Assembly (NCBI RefSeq): GCF_030209755.1
Contig: NZ_JARVRH010000009.1
Location: 1-64,000, forward strand
Length of the DNA stretch: 64,000 bases
Source: Arthrobacter sp. efr-133-TYG-118
GTDB taxonomy: Bacteria; Actinomycetota; Actinomycetes; Actinomycetales; Micrococcaceae
Direction of reading: 5' to 3'
The position numbers and the translations under genes are program-made. The notes below the pieces were generated by a model. The model did not search any database. It was not told where the DNA came from and was given only the letters and a program-made list of their open reading frames with translations. Below, in pieces: positions 7,470-17,354 of the stretch (the first letter of the stretch is position 1; every line of letters begins with the position of its first letter).

Positions 7470-9491
7470 ATGCAATCTCTTGAACAGCGCCGACGCGCCT
7501 GGGGAGACGTCGGCGCGGAAGTCCGCGGAGAACGGACGCAGTTCCGTGACACTCCTGCGGAGGTCAAGGCCTACTCGACGGCGGGAATGGCCGGCTGGGC
7601 GGCGCAACTGGGTTCTCCCGCGCCCGAGGCTCCGCGTTCCCGCAGAATGGCCAGGACCGGTGGGATAGCTGCGATCGCAGCGTTGTTGCTCTACCTGACG
7701 TGGCGGATCGCATTCACCATGCCGCTTGGCGGCGGGGATCTTGTCATTGCGTGGACGCTGGTGACGTTTGAGGCCCTTCCGCTGATGGGGCTGGTCCTGA
7801 AGTCCATCACGCTGTGGAACATCGACTGTTATGCGCCGGAGCCGGTTGCCGAACCACCCAATGGCATGAGGGTCGCCGTGTTGATCCCCACGTACAACGA
7901 ACCCGTTGAGGTCCTTGCCCCCACCATCGCTGCGGCCTGCGCCCTTAAGCCGAGCCACGAAACGTGGGTGCTGGATGACGGAAGCCGCCCGTGGGTTGCG
8001 GAGATGTGCGCATCGTTCGGTGCAAGGGTCGTCACCCGCACCGAGCATGACCATGCCAAGGCGGGCAACATGAACCACGCACTGGAGCTCATGGCCGCAG
8101 AGGAAGCGGCCGGCAAGGACGCAATTGACATCATTGCCGTGCTGGACTGCGACCACGTACCGCTGCCGACGTTCCTGACAGCCACCCTGGGATGGTTCGC
8201 GGACGAAAAGATTGCGCTCATCCAGGGGCCGCAAGCGTTCTACAACTCCGGAGCCTTCGACGACGACGGCATCTCAGGCGAACAGGGCTTGTTCTTCAAC
8301 GTCCTGATGCCTTCGCGCAACGTTCCCGGCGCAGGGCCGTTCTGGTGCGGCTCAACCTCGCTGCTGCGCATGAAGGCGCTCCGCGAGGTAGGCGGGGTGG
8401 CCACCGAGACGATCACCGAGGACATGCACACGACCCTCAAGCTCATCCGGTGCGGATGGAAGACCGTCTACCACCACCAGACCCTGGCTGTGGGCCTGGC
8501 TCCGGCGACAGCGGATCAATACCTGCTGCAGCGCCGACGTTGGGGCATGGGCGCGATGCAGATCCTGACGTACGAGCGCCTCTGGGCTGCCAAGAGCTGG
8601 ATGACCTGGCGAAACTTCCACGAATACATCAATGGAACTTTATGGTGGCTTGAGGGCATTGCCACTTTGATTGTATTCATCATTCCCATGGCGGTCATGG
8701 TCTCAGGCGCCCAGACCTCCACCGCCGGGCCGGTGGAGTTCACGCTTGCCTTCGCAGCCATGTTCTGGGTCCGTTTGTGGGGCGCCAAGAGACTCATGCG
8801 CCACCAGATCCACTGGCCGACGGCGTTCGCCCTACGGATTTTCCGGGTTCCCGTTGGGATGGCTTGCCTTTGGTGGCTCGTTTCCCGGAAGTCCTTGGAG
8901 TTTCAAGTCACCCCGAAAGGGGCGACGGAACTTCGACTCCGTGGACGGGCCCCGCGGATCCTCGTTGCGCTGATCGTCATCGTGGCCGCGATTATTCTCT
9001 ATGCGACCGCCGGAGTCTTCGGCTGGGTGCCTTGGCGGACAAGTCCGGGTTCCACCATTGCCGCCGGCGCCTGGCTGGTTCTGGCCGGGGTTGTCTTGGT
9101 GCTGGGAACACTCCGGATCAGAGCCGCCGAATTCGCCACATCACGCAGGAGCGCCCACAGGGTCACAGTCAAGGTACCTGTCACGATCGAGGGCGTCGCA
9201 GGAGAATTGCTTGACATCTCCATGGGAGGCGCCGCAGTTCGAGTAGAGGCCGACGCGCTGCCCGAGGCCGGTCGCGTTCACCTCGCGCTGCCTGGGGCTG
9301 CACCGATTGCCCTGGACATCGTTCGGGTCTGGTCCACGTCGAGGGAAGGCCGCATGGCGTCTCTGCGGGTGCGCGACGGCGACTGGAACGCGTATCGAGG
9401 CCTCGCACTCTGGCTGTTCCATACTCCCGATGATGTCCTGCCCGGCTTTCCCCCTGGCGTCCCTGCCGTCGCAACCCGGGAGTCGGCATGA
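7470..9491 (+). CDS. Cellulose-synthase-like GT2 glycosyltransferase with C-terminal PilZ domain
   Basis: A 673-residue membrane polysaccharide synthase. After two N-terminal membrane helices, the GT-A domain shows LIPTYNEP (about 137), DDGS (168), DCDH (225), TED (315, the catalytic base) and QRRRW (353), the set that marks processive BcsA-type synthases. Further membrane helices follow (390-540). The C-terminal PilZ domain has RRSAHR near 560 and DISMGG, the c-di-GMP-binding residues. The ATG has a GGGGGA ribosome site 5 nt upstream. It overlaps the next gene (ATGA). It probably extrudes a beta-linked exopolysaccharide when c-di-GMP binds; the sugar is unknown. Confidence 0.9.
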   Translation: MQSLEQRRRAWGDVGAEVRGERTQFRDTPAEVKAYSTAGMAGWAAQLGSPAPEAPRSRRMARTGGIAAIAALLLYLTWRIAFTMPLGGGDLVIAWTLVTFEALPLMGLVLKSITLWNIDCYAPEPVAEPPNGMRVAVLIPTYNEPVEVLAPTIAAACALKPSHETWVLDDGSRPWVAEMCASFGARVVTRTEHDHAKAGNMNHALELMAAEEAAGKDAIDIIAVLDCDHVPLPTFLTATLGWFADEKIALIQGPQAFYNSGAFDDDGISGEQGLFFNVLMPSRNVPGAGPFWCGSTSLLRMKALREVGGVATETITEDMHTTLKLIRCGWKTVYHHQTLAVGLAPATADQYLLQRRRWGMGAMQILTYERLWAAKSWMTWRNFHEYINGTLWWLEGIATLIVFIIPMAVMVSGAQTSTAGPVEFTLAFAAMFWVRLWGAKRLMRHQIHWPTAFALRIFRVPVGMACLWWLVSRKSLEFQVTPKGATELRLRGRAPRILVALIVIVAAIILYATAGVFGWVPWRTSPGSTIAAGAWLVLAGVVLVLGTLRIRAAEFATSRRSAHRVTVKVPVTIEGVAGELLDISMGGAAVRVEADALPEAGRVHLALPGAAPIALDIVRVWSTSREGRMASLRVRDGDWNAYRGLALWLFHTPDDVLPGFPPGVPAVATRESA

Positions 9492-12400
9492 GCGTCCTCA
9501 GCCTGCGCAAGCCCACCCTGGCCTGGACAGTTGTCGTCACAGCTGCGGCGGTGGCCGTCCTGGCAACGGTCCTCGGGGCAAACCAAGGGACGTCCGTGGC
9601 GCAGTCAGCCGGGGACCTCGCCATCCTGGCAGCCGCGCTGCTCGCCACAGTCAGTTGTGCCCGGGCAGCACGGCGCAAAGACGAAAGCTCCCGTGCGTGG
9701 CGGGTCATGGCTTTTGCCACCTTGCTTTGGACCATCGGCCAAGCAATCTGGACCTTTTTTGGGTTGACGCTCGACCATGACTATCCCTACCCCTCCCTAG
9801 CCGACGCCGCCTTCGTCGGCTATTCGATCCCGGCCGGGATTGCCCTCTACTTGTTCCCGCGTCCCCGGGTTTCCCGGGTTGCTTTCGTGCGCGCACTCCT
9901 GGATTCGGCAGTGATTGCCTCCGCTGTGCTGTTCATGAGCTGGGCCACCGTCCTCGGTTCCATGTACAGGGCGGAAGGCCAGGAAACCCTCGCCCATCTC
10001 ACCGGCTTGGCCTATCCCGTTGCCGATATCGTGATGGTCTCCATAGTCCTCATGCTCACCATGCGGAGGGCGCCGGGAGAACGCCTCAGATGGGTCTGCC
10101 TCGGTGGCGGGCTCCTCGTCCTGGCGATCACTGACAGTACCTATGTGAAGCTGACCTCCGACAACATCACGGGGCTCACCGGGACTCCCCTCGCGGCTGG
10201 CTGGATCGCAGCCTTCCTGCTGATTGCCCTCGCCCCACTGGTCCCCTACGCCCCCCGTCCCCGGACGGACCGGCGCCTCTACACCCTGGCGTTGGAGCTC
10301 CTCCCCTACGTCCCCGTCTTCGGTGCGGTCATGGTGGCACCCATACGCGTCGGGCGTCCCAGCGACCCCTTCCTCCAGACCGTGGGACTTACCGTGTTGG
10401 CCCTGGCCATCACCCGCCAGATCCTCATGATCCTGGAGAACATCAACCTCACGCGGGATCTTGAATCCAAAGTTGCCGAGCGCACCTCGGAACTCGAAGG
10501 CTTGGGCGCGATCGTCAACTCTTCGGCAGATGCCATTGTGGGCAAGACCCTGGACGGCGTCGTGACCAGCTGGAATCCCGGAGCCGAACGGATCTACGGA
10601 TACAGCGCCGCGGAGGCAATCGGCAGGAATGTTTCCTTCATCATTCCGGACGAGCTTCAGGACGAGGAAAAAGAACTCTTGGCAGCCATCAGGGCCGGCG
10701 GGGAAACCCACAGCTACGAAACGGCACGGGTCCGCATCGACGGTTCCATCGTTCCCGTCTCGCTGACAATGTCCCCGATCCGCGGAACGGGCGGCATCCG
10801 CGGAGTCGCCACGATCGCCCAGGACATCACGGAACGCAGGATCGCCCAGGCCGAGTTGGTGACCGCCCGGGAAGCCGCCGAGGAAGCCAGCCGCTTGAAG
10901 TCGGAGTTCCTCGCGACCATGAGCCATGAGATCCGCACACCGATGAACGGTGTGATCGGGCTGACCGGCTTGTTGCTGGACACCACCTTGGAGGAAACCC
11001 AGCGCCAATATGCCGAGGGCGTCAAGGGCGCGGGCGAAGCCCTGCTGACCCTGATCAATGACATTCTGGACTTCTCGAAACTCGAAGCCGGCAAGGTCGA
11101 CCTGGATCCCGCGCCCTTCAATCCACGCACCCTGGTGGAGGAACTCGCAGTCCTCCTCGCCGAAACCGCACAGGCCAAAGGCCTGGAGCTGATTGCGTAC
11201 TGCCGGCCGGAAGTTCCGGCGATGCTGGTAGGCGACGCCGGCCGCATCAGGCAGATCCTGCTCAATCTGGCCTCAAACGCAGTGAAGTTCACTCCCTCAG
11301 GGGAAGTCGTCATTAGCGTGAAGCTCGTTGAGCAAGAATCCGCGAACGCGCGGGTACGCTTCGAAGTCCGTGACACCGGGATCGGGATCGAGGCGGCAGA
11401 CCATCTCAGGCTCTTCGAGTCGTTCTCGCAGGCCGATGCCTCAACCACCCGGCGGTACGGCGGAACCGGCCTTGGACTGGCGATTTCGCGGAGGCTTACC
11501 GAGGTGATGGGCGGCGAGATCGGGGTGGACAGTTCCTTGGGCAACGGCAGCACTTTCTGGGCCACCCTTCCCTTGGCAGTGAGCGGGCCTGCCGCAGCTC
11601 CGCCGTCGATCTCGCCCGAGCAACTAACGGGACTCCGGGTCCTGGTGGTGGACGACAACTCGACCAACCGGCTGGTGCTGCAGGCGCAATTGGCGGGCTG
11701 GCGGATGAATCCGGAGGCTGTCGGCGACGCCCAACAGGGCTTGGACCGTTGCCGCGAGGAGGCCGCCGCCGGACGTCCCTTCGACATTGCGGTGCTGGAC
11801 ATGTGCATGCCCGACATGAACGGCTTGGAGCTGGCCCACAAACTGAGCACCGACGTCGCGCTCGCATCCACGCGGATCATCATGCTGACGTCCACCATGA
11901 ATGTGGACAAAGCCGAACTCGTGGCCGCCGGGGTCCAGGAATGGTTGACGAAGCCTGTGCGCAGCTCCGAGTTCTATGACCGCCTCATGCGTCTCGTCGC
12001 GACACGTCCGATCGCGGCTCCCGCGGTTTCTCCCGCAATCCCGGTGACCATCAGCCAACCTTCGCGCGGCCTGATTTTGGTCGTCGAGGACAACGAGGTC
12101 AACCAGCTCGTGGCCCGCAGCATGGTTGCGAAGCTCGGGTACGAGGCCGACGTCGTCGCTGACGGCAGCGAAGCAGTCGCCGCGACTGCGGCAACAGAGT
12201 ATGCCGCCGTCCTGATGGACTGCCATATGCCCGTCATGGACGGATTCGAGGCAACCAAGGCCATCCGTGCCCGGCACGATGGCCGCAAGAGGCTCCCCGT
12301 CATTGCCATGACCGCAGGCGCGCTGGATGAGGACCGTGAGCGCTGCCTTGCGGCCGGCATGGACGACTATCTGACCAAACCGGTGGACGTGGAAAAATTG

Positions 12401-12802
12401 GACCAGGTCCTCTCACGATGGATACCCGAAACCCCGAAGGAAAGTGCCGGACCCGCGCTCGACCCCGCGAGGCTGGAAACGCTGCGTGACCTCGGCCCGG
12501 ACGACGGACTGGGGTTGCTGCCGGCCGCCGCCCACGCCTTCAGGCAGGACATCCAACCGAGCCTGCAAGCACTCCGCCGGGCTTTGGACAACGGAAGCGG
12601 AGACACTTTCAGGCAAGTGGCCCACAAATTGAAAGGCGCCGCGGCCAACATCGGGGCCGCCCGCGCGGCCCGGATGTGCGAGGAATTGGAACGTGGCTCA
12701 TCAAGCGGCAAGCCTGTCGATCCCGCACTCCTGGCTGCCCTTGAAGCCGAACTTGACCTCGTTGACAAAGCGTTGGACCACGCCCTGTCGGTGGCCTCGT
12801 GA
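9488..12802 (+). CDS. Hybrid sensor histidine kinase (membrane sensor-PAS-HisKA-HATPase-REC-REC-HPt)
   Basis: A 1104-residue phosphorelay kinase. In order: 8-10 hydrophobic segments (residues 1-320), a short coiled linker, a PAS domain (about 335-455), HisKA with SHEIRTP (His near 478), HATPase with the N box and GGTGLGLAIS, a first receiver (about 717-830, LDMCMP aspartate near 768), a second receiver (about 862-975, LMDCHMP) and a C-terminal HPt with AHKLKGAAANIG near 1042. All key residues appear present. It overlaps both neighbours by 4 nt. The HPt probably passes phosphate to the receiver of the next gene's diguanylate cyclase. The signal sensed is unknown. Confidence 0.92.
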   Translation: MSVLSLRKPTLAWTVVVTAAAVAVLATVLGANQGTSVAQSAGDLAILAAALLATVSCARAARRKDESSRAWRVMAFATLLWTIGQAIWTFFGLTLDHDYPYPSLADAAFVGYSIPAGIALYLFPRPRVSRVAFVRALLDSAVIASAVLFMSWATVLGSMYRAEGQETLAHLTGLAYPVADIVMVSIVLMLTMRRAPGERLRWVCLGGGLLVLAITDSTYVKLTSDNITGLTGTPLAAGWIAAFLLIALAPLVPYAPRPRTDRRLYTLALELLPYVPVFGAVMVAPIRVGRPSDPFLQTVGLTVLALAITRQILMILENINLTRDLESKVAERTSELEGLGAIVNSSADAIVGKTLDGVVTSWNPGAERIYGYSAAEAIGRNVSFIIPDELQDEEKELLAAIRAGGETHSYETARVRIDGSIVPVSLTMSPIRGTGGIRGVATIAQDITERRIAQAELVTAREAAEEASRLKSEFLATMSHEIRTPMNGVIGLTGLLLDTTLEETQRQYAEGVKGAGEALLTLINDILDFSKLEAGKVDLDPAPFNPRTLVEELAVLLAETAQAKGLELIAYCRPEVPAMLVGDAGRIRQILLNLASNAVKFTPSGEVVISVKLVEQESANARVRFEVRDTGIGIEAADHLRLFESFSQADASTTRRYGGTGLGLAISRRLTEVMGGEIGVDSSLGNGSTFWATLPLAVSGPAAAPPSISPEQLTGLRVLVVDDNSTNRLVLQAQLAGWRMNPEAVGDAQQGLDRCREEAAAGRPFDIAVLDMCMPDMNGLELAHKLSTDVALASTRIIMLTSTMNVDKAELVAAGVQEWLTKPVRSSEFYDRLMRLVATRPIAAPAVSPAIPVTISQPSRGLILVVEDNEVNQLVARSMVAKLGYEADVVADGSEAVAATAATEYAAVLMDCHMPVMDGFEATKAIRARHDGRKRLPVIAMTAGALDEDRERCLAAGMDDYLTKPVDVEKLDQVLSRWIPETPKESAGPALDPARLETLRDLGPDDGLGLLPAAAHAFRQDIQPSLQALRRALDNGSGDTFRQVAHKLKGAAANIGAARAARMCEELERGSSSGKPVDPALLAALEAELDLVDKALDHALSVAS

Positions 12803-13731
12803 AGGTCCTGGTGGCGGACGACGACTTCGGTTCGCGTCTCGTGGCGAAGGCGGCAGTGGAGCAGTCCGGCCACGAATGCATCGTGGCCGCGGACGGCAGC
12901 TCCGCCTGGGAGATGTACAGGCAACACCGGCCGCAAGTCGTCGTGACTGACCTGATGATGCCCGGGCTCAACGGACTGGAGCTCTGCCGCGCCATCCGCT
13001 CCGCGGAAGAGGACTCCTACACGTACCTTGTCCTTGTCACCTCGAAGGATTCACGTGAGGACGTGGTCGCGGGCATGCAGGCCGGTGCTGATGACTACGT
13101 GGCCAAACCGCTTGACCCGTTCGCCTTGCATACCCGGCTGTTGGTGGCGCAAAGGGTGACTTCGCTGCACGCGGATCTTGCACGCTACCGTGCCGCGCTC
13201 GCCGAACAAGCCCGCACCGATCCCCTGACGAAGCTCCATAACCGGCTGAAGCTCTCCGAGGACCTGGAACAGCTGCACCACACAAGCGCCCGCTACGGAA
13301 CGGACTACAGCCTGGCGATCTGCGACGTGGACAATTTCAAGAGATACAACGACCTTTACGGCCACCAAGCCGGTGACCTCGCCTTGCAGTCAGTTGCGGC
13401 CTCGCTTGCCGGCGAAGGGCGCGAAAGCGACGGAATCTACCGCTTCGGCGGGGAGGAGTTCCTCTTCCTGCTGCCGGGCCAGACGGTATCCGGAGCGGAG
13501 ACAAGGCTCGCTCGCGCCCTTGAGGCCGTGCGGGACCTGGGCATTGCGCATTCAGGCAACCCCTCGGGCACCCTGACCTTGAGCGCCGGTCTCTCGGCCT
13601 TTGTGCCCGACCACCGGGTCAGCAGCGAACGGCTCCTCAAAGAAGCCGACATGGCGTTGTACACCGCCAAGTCCGCCGGCCGGAACCGCGTGGAAGTTGC
13701 ACCGGAAGTTCGTCAACACACCCGGAGCTGA
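12799..13731 (+). CDS. PleD-like response regulator diguanylate cyclase (REC-GGDEF)
   Basis: A 310-residue soluble protein: a receiver domain with acidic triad DDD (7-9), phospho-acceptor D51 and K103, joined by a helix to a GGDEF domain. The active site is GGEEF (217-221), and an RxxD inhibitory site (RESD, 208-211) is correctly placed. It should make c-di-GMP when phosphorylated and be product-inhibited. The GTG start overlaps the stop of the hybrid kinase (GTGA), so the two are translationally coupled. Its output probably feeds the PilZ domain of the glycosyltransferase two genes upstream. Confidence 0.93.
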   Translation: MKVLVADDDFGSRLVAKAAVEQSGHECIVAADGSSAWEMYRQHRPQVVVTDLMMPGLNGLELCRAIRSAEEDSYTYLVLVTSKDSREDVVAGMQAGADDYVAKPLDPFALHTRLLVAQRVTSLHADLARYRAALAEQARTDPLTKLHNRLKLSEDLEQLHHTSARYGTDYSLAICDVDNFKRYNDLYGHQAGDLALQSVAASLAGEGRESDGIYRFGGEEFLFLLPGQTVSGAETRLARALEAVRDLGIAHSGNPSGTLTLSAGLSAFVPDHRVSSERLLKEADMALYTAKSAGRNRVEVAPEVRQHTRS

Positions 13732-13761
13732 GAATCCGGCCACGGGGAGACGCCCCCGGGT

Positions 13762-15675
13762 CTACAGCTCCGGAACAGCTTCCTGGGCCACGGCTGTCGC
13801 CTCCGCGAACTGCGTGTTGTACAGCTCCGCGTAGCGCCCGTCCGCGGCGAGGAGCTCTGCGTGCGTACCACGCTCAACGATCGATCCGTCCTCCACGACC
13901 AAGATGACATCGGCGGCCCGGATGGTGGAGAGCCTGTGGGCGATCACGACGGCGGTGCGTCCCTCGAGTGCCTCGCCCAAGGCCGCCTGGACGGCGGCTT
14001 CACTCGTGGAATCCAAGGCCGCCGTGGCTTCGTCGAGGATGACGACCCTCGGTTGGGCGATGAGGAGGCGTGCGATGGTGAGCCGTTGGCGTTCCCCGCC
14101 GGAAAGGCGGTAGCCGCGCTCCCCCACCACGGTCTCCAAGCCATCCGGCAAGGAGCGGACCATCGCTTCAAGCCGGGCGCGCCGGAGCACGTCCCACATT
14201 TCCTCGTCCGTCGCTCCGGGCCGGGCCAGCCGCAAGTTGGAGGCGATGCTTTCATGGAAGAGGTGCCCGTCCTGCGTGACCATGCCCAGGGTCGCCCGGA
14301 GGGAATCGAACGTGACGTCCCGGACATCCAGGCCGGTCCCTTGACCGCGGCCGCCCAAGCGCACGGCGCCGGAGTCGACGTCGTACAGGCGGGACAGCAG
14401 CTGGGCGACAGTGGACTTGCCCGCGCCGGAAGACCCCACGAGCGCCACGGTTTGACCGGGCTCCACGCGGAAGCTGATTCCGTGCAGGACCTCTTCGCCG
14501 CCGCGGGTATCAAGCGTCGCCACTTCCTCCAGCGACGCAAGGGACACCTTGTCCGCGGACGGATAGGCGAAGCGGACGTCGTCGAACTCCACCGCAACGG
14601 GTCCCGAAGGCACCGCGACGGCGTCGGGCTTCTCCTGGATGAGCGGCTTAAGGTCCAGGATCTCGAAGACCCGTTCGAAGCTGACCAACGCGCTCATGAC
14701 CTCCACGTGGGCACTGGACAGCGCGGTGAGCGGCGCATAAAGGCGGGTGAGCAGCAGGGCCAGCACGACGACGTCGCCCGCCGCCAGCTGCCCGCTCAGC
14801 GCAAGCCAACCGCCCAGTCCGTAAACGAGCGCGAGGGCCAGGGCGGAAACGAGCGTCAGCGCGGTGATGAAGGTGAACTGCAACATGGCGGTGCGGACAC
14901 CAATGTCCCGCACGCGGCCGGCGCGCAGGGCGAACTCGGCGGATTCCTCGTCAGGGCGGCCGAACAGTTTGACGAGCGTGGCGCCGGGTGCGGAGAAGCG
15001 CTCCGTCATTTGGGTCCCCATGGCCGCGTTGTGGGATGCGGCTTCACGACGGAGGTCGGCAAGCTTGGAACCCATGCGGCGTGCGGGGATGAGGAAGATC
15101 GGCAGCAGCACCATCGCCAGGACCGTGACCAGCCAGGAGGTGTTGAGCATGACCACAAGGGTCAGGGCCAAGGAGACGACGTTGCTCACCACTCCGGAGA
15201 GGGTGCCCGCGAAGGCCGATTGTGCTCCGATGACGTCGTTGTTGAGCCGGCTGACGAGGGCCCCGGTACGGGTCCGGGTGAAGAAGGCGATGGGCATGCG
15301 CTGCACATGGTCGAACACCCGTGTCCGCAGATCAACGATCACGCCTTCGCCGATCACGGAAGACAGCCACCGGGTCAGCAGGCCCACCCCGGCGTCGGCG
15401 ACGGCCACGGCAGCGATGAGCGCGGCCAGCCCGATCACGACGTCCACGCCCGCATGGGCGATGAGCGCGTTCACCACCTTGCCGGCCAGCACCGGGGTGG
15501 CCACAGCAAGGAATGCACCGGCGATGGAGGCCAGCACGAAGGCGATCAGCTTGTTGCGGTGCGGTTTCGCGAAAGCGAGGACGCGCTTGATGGTTTCCCG
15601 CGAGAACGGCTGGGAGCCGCTCTTGGCGCGGGTGATGTTGTAGAGCGAGCGCCAGGCGACGCCATCCATGCTCAT
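13762..15675 (-). CDS. ABC exporter, fused permease and ATPase
   Basis: A 637-residue type IV ABC half-transporter. The N-terminal membrane domain (about residues 35-320, six helices) is followed by a nucleotide-binding domain with Walker A GSSGAGKST, signature LSGGERQRL, Walker B VVILDEATAALD and the switch-histidine region AHRLST. An unusually long linker precedes Walker A. It overlaps the upstream ABC-F gene by 4 nt. The pairing with an ABC-F protein suggests a joint role in drug tolerance, but substrate and direction are inferred from the family only. Confidence 0.93.
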   Translation of the reverse strand: MSMDGVAWRSLYNITRAKSGSQPFSRETIKRVLAFAKPHRNKLIAFVLASIAGAFLAVATPVLAGKVVNALIAHAGVDVVIGLAALIAAVAVADAGVGLLTRWLSSVIGEGVIVDLRTRVFDHVQRMPIAFFTRTRTGALVSRLNNDVIGAQSAFAGTLSGVVSNVVSLALTLVVMLNTSWLVTVLAMVLLPIFLIPARRMGSKLADLRREAASHNAAMGTQMTERFSAPGATLVKLFGRPDEESAEFALRAGRVRDIGVRTAMLQFTFITALTLVSALALALVYGLGGWLALSGQLAAGDVVVLALLLTRLYAPLTALSSAHVEVMSALVSFERVFEILDLKPLIQEKPDAVAVPSGPVAVEFDDVRFAYPSADKVSLASLEEVATLDTRGGEEVLHGISFRVEPGQTVALVGSSGAGKSTVAQLLSRLYDVDSGAVRLGGRGQGTGLDVRDVTFDSLRATLGMVTQDGHLFHESIASNLRLARPGATDEEMWDVLRRARLEAMVRSLPDGLETVVGERGYRLSGGERQRLTIARLLIAQPRVVILDEATAALDSTSEAAVQAALGEALEGRTAVVIAHRLSTIRAADVILVVEDGSIVERGTHAELLAADGRYAELYNTQFAEATAVAQEAVPEL

Positions 15676-17342
15676 GGCTTGTGATTCCCCATTCCGGAAG
15701 TGTGGTGCAGTTCGGTCACGGTGCCGTTGTCAAGGTGCCAGCGGGAGTCGAGCCGGACGTTTTCGAGCAAGCGGCGGTCGTGCGTGACCAGCAGGAGCGC
15801 GCCGTCGTAGCCGTCGAGCGCTTCCTCAAGCTGCTCGATCGCGGGCAGGTCGAGGTGGTTGGTGGGTTCGTCGAGGACCAGCAGGTTGACGCCGCGGGCC
15901 TGCAGCAGCGCGAGCGCCGCGCGAGTGCGTTCGCCCGGGGACAAGGAATCCACGGTCCGGGAGGTGTGGTCCGCTTTGAGGCCGAATTTGGCCAGAAGGG
16001 TGCGGACATCCGCGGAGTTCCATTCGATCAGGACGGATTCGACGGCGTCTGCCAGGGTGAGGTGCCCCGCCAGCAGTCCGCGGGCTTGGTCGATCTCGCC
16101 GATCGCCACGGATGCACCCATGGAGGCGTCTCCGGCGTCGGGCTGTTGAAGCCCGAGCAGCAGCCGCAGGAGGGTGGACTTTCCTGCGCCGTTGGGTCCG
16201 GTGATGCCAATGCGTTCGCCGGCGTTGAGCTGGAGATTGACCGGTCCCAGCGTGAAGTCGCCTTGGTGTGCCACGACGTCGCGCAAGGTTGCGACGACGG
16301 AGCTGGAGCGCGGAGCCTGGCCGATGCTGAACTGCAGCTGCCATTCCTTGCGCGGCTCTTCCACCTCGTCAAGCCGGGCGATGCGGGACTCCATCTGACG
16401 GACTTTCTGGGCCTGCTTTTCCGAGGACTCAACGCTCGCCGCCCTGCGGATTTTGTCGTTGTCAGGGCTCTTCTTCATGGCGTTGCGTACGCCCTGCGAG
16501 CTCCATTCGCGCTGCGTCCTGGCCCGCGACACGAGGTCCGCCTTGGTGTTGGCGAATTCCTCGTAGCGTTCGCGGGCGTGCCGCTTTGCCACCGCCCGCT
16601 CTTCGAGGAAGGAATCGTAGCCGCCGTCGTAGACCGCCACGCTGTTCTGGGCCAGGTCCAGTTCCAGCACCTTGGTAATGCAGCGCGCCAGGAACTCACG
16701 GTCATGCGAGACCAACACGGCACCGCCGCGAAGGCCTTGGACGAATGATTCAAGGCGGGCGAGTCCGTCGAGGTCCAGGTCATTGGTGGGCTCGTCGAGG
16801 AGCACGACGTCGAATCGGCTCAGCAGGAGCGCCGCCAACGCAACGCGGGCGGCCTGTCCCCCGGACAAGCCCGTCATGAGCGCCTCCGGACCGGATTCCA
16901 GGCCGAGTTCCGCCAACACCGCGGGGATCCGGTCCTCCAGGTCCGCGGCACCCGATGCCATCCAGCGGTCAAAAGCCAAGGAATACGCGTCGTCGGCATC
17001 CGCGGTCCCGGCTGCGAGCCCCTCCGCGCCTGCCTCCATCTCGGCCGTGGCCTGGGCGCAACCCGTGCGGCGGGCAATGTAGGCGGCTACCGTTTCGCCG
17101 GGGGTGCGTTCGTGTTCCTGGGGCAGCCAGCCCACAAAGGCGTCGCTGGGAGCGAGGCTGACCGTACCCTCTTGGGGGCGGTCAGCTCCTGCGAGGATGC
17201 GCAGCAGGGTGGATTTCCCGGCGCCGTTGGCGCCGACGACACCCACGACATCTCCAGGAGCGACGGTGAGGGAGAGCTTCGAGAACAAGGTGCGGTGACC
17301 GTGGCCGCCGGAGAGCTCTTTGGCGACAAGCGTTGCAGTCAT
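15672..17342 (-). CDS. ABC-F family ATPase (ribosome-associated, possible antibiotic resistance)
   Basis: A 556-residue soluble protein with two ATPase domains and no membrane segment. Domain 1: Walker A GANGAGKST, signature LSGGQAARV, Walker B VVLLDEPTNDLDL. Domain 2: Walker A GPNGAGKST, signature LSPGERTRA, Walker B LLVLDEPTNHLDL. They are joined by a charged helical linker (about residues 240-325), the hallmark of ABC-F translation factors that protect or adjust the ribosome. It is coupled by a 4-nt overlap to an ABC exporter. A structured 150-nt leader with a 5' hairpin and a short ORF precedes it, as in drug-inducible ABC-F genes. Which drug, if any, is unknown. Confidence 0.92.
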   Translation of the reverse strand: MTATLVAKELSGGHGHRTLFSKLSLTVAPGDVVGVVGANGAGKSTLLRILAGADRPQEGTVSLAPSDAFVGWLPQEHERTPGETVAAYIARRTGCAQATAEMEAGAEGLAAGTADADDAYSLAFDRWMASGAADLEDRIPAVLAELGLESGPEALMTGLSGGQAARVALAALLLSRFDVVLLDEPTNDLDLDGLARLESFVQGLRGGAVLVSHDREFLARCITKVLELDLAQNSVAVYDGGYDSFLEERAVAKRHARERYEEFANTKADLVSRARTQREWSSQGVRNAMKKSPDNDKIRRAASVESSEKQAQKVRQMESRIARLDEVEEPRKEWQLQFSIGQAPRSSSVVATLRDVVAHQGDFTLGPVNLQLNAGERIGITGPNGAGKSTLLRLLLGLQQPDAGDASMGASVAIGEIDQARGLLAGHLTLADAVESVLIEWNSADVRTLLAKFGLKADHTSRTVDSLSPGERTRAALALLQARGVNLLVLDEPTNHLDLPAIEQLEEALDGYDGALLLVTHDRRLLENVRLDSRWHLDNGTVTELHHTSGMGNHKP

Positions 17343-17354
17343 TGGTCTATCCTC

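Noticed and set aside
13861..15684. A long plus-strand ORF opposite the ABC exporter
   Set aside because: It is rich in Gly, Asp, His and Gln, has no domain, and mirrors the third-position GC of the true gene on the other strand.
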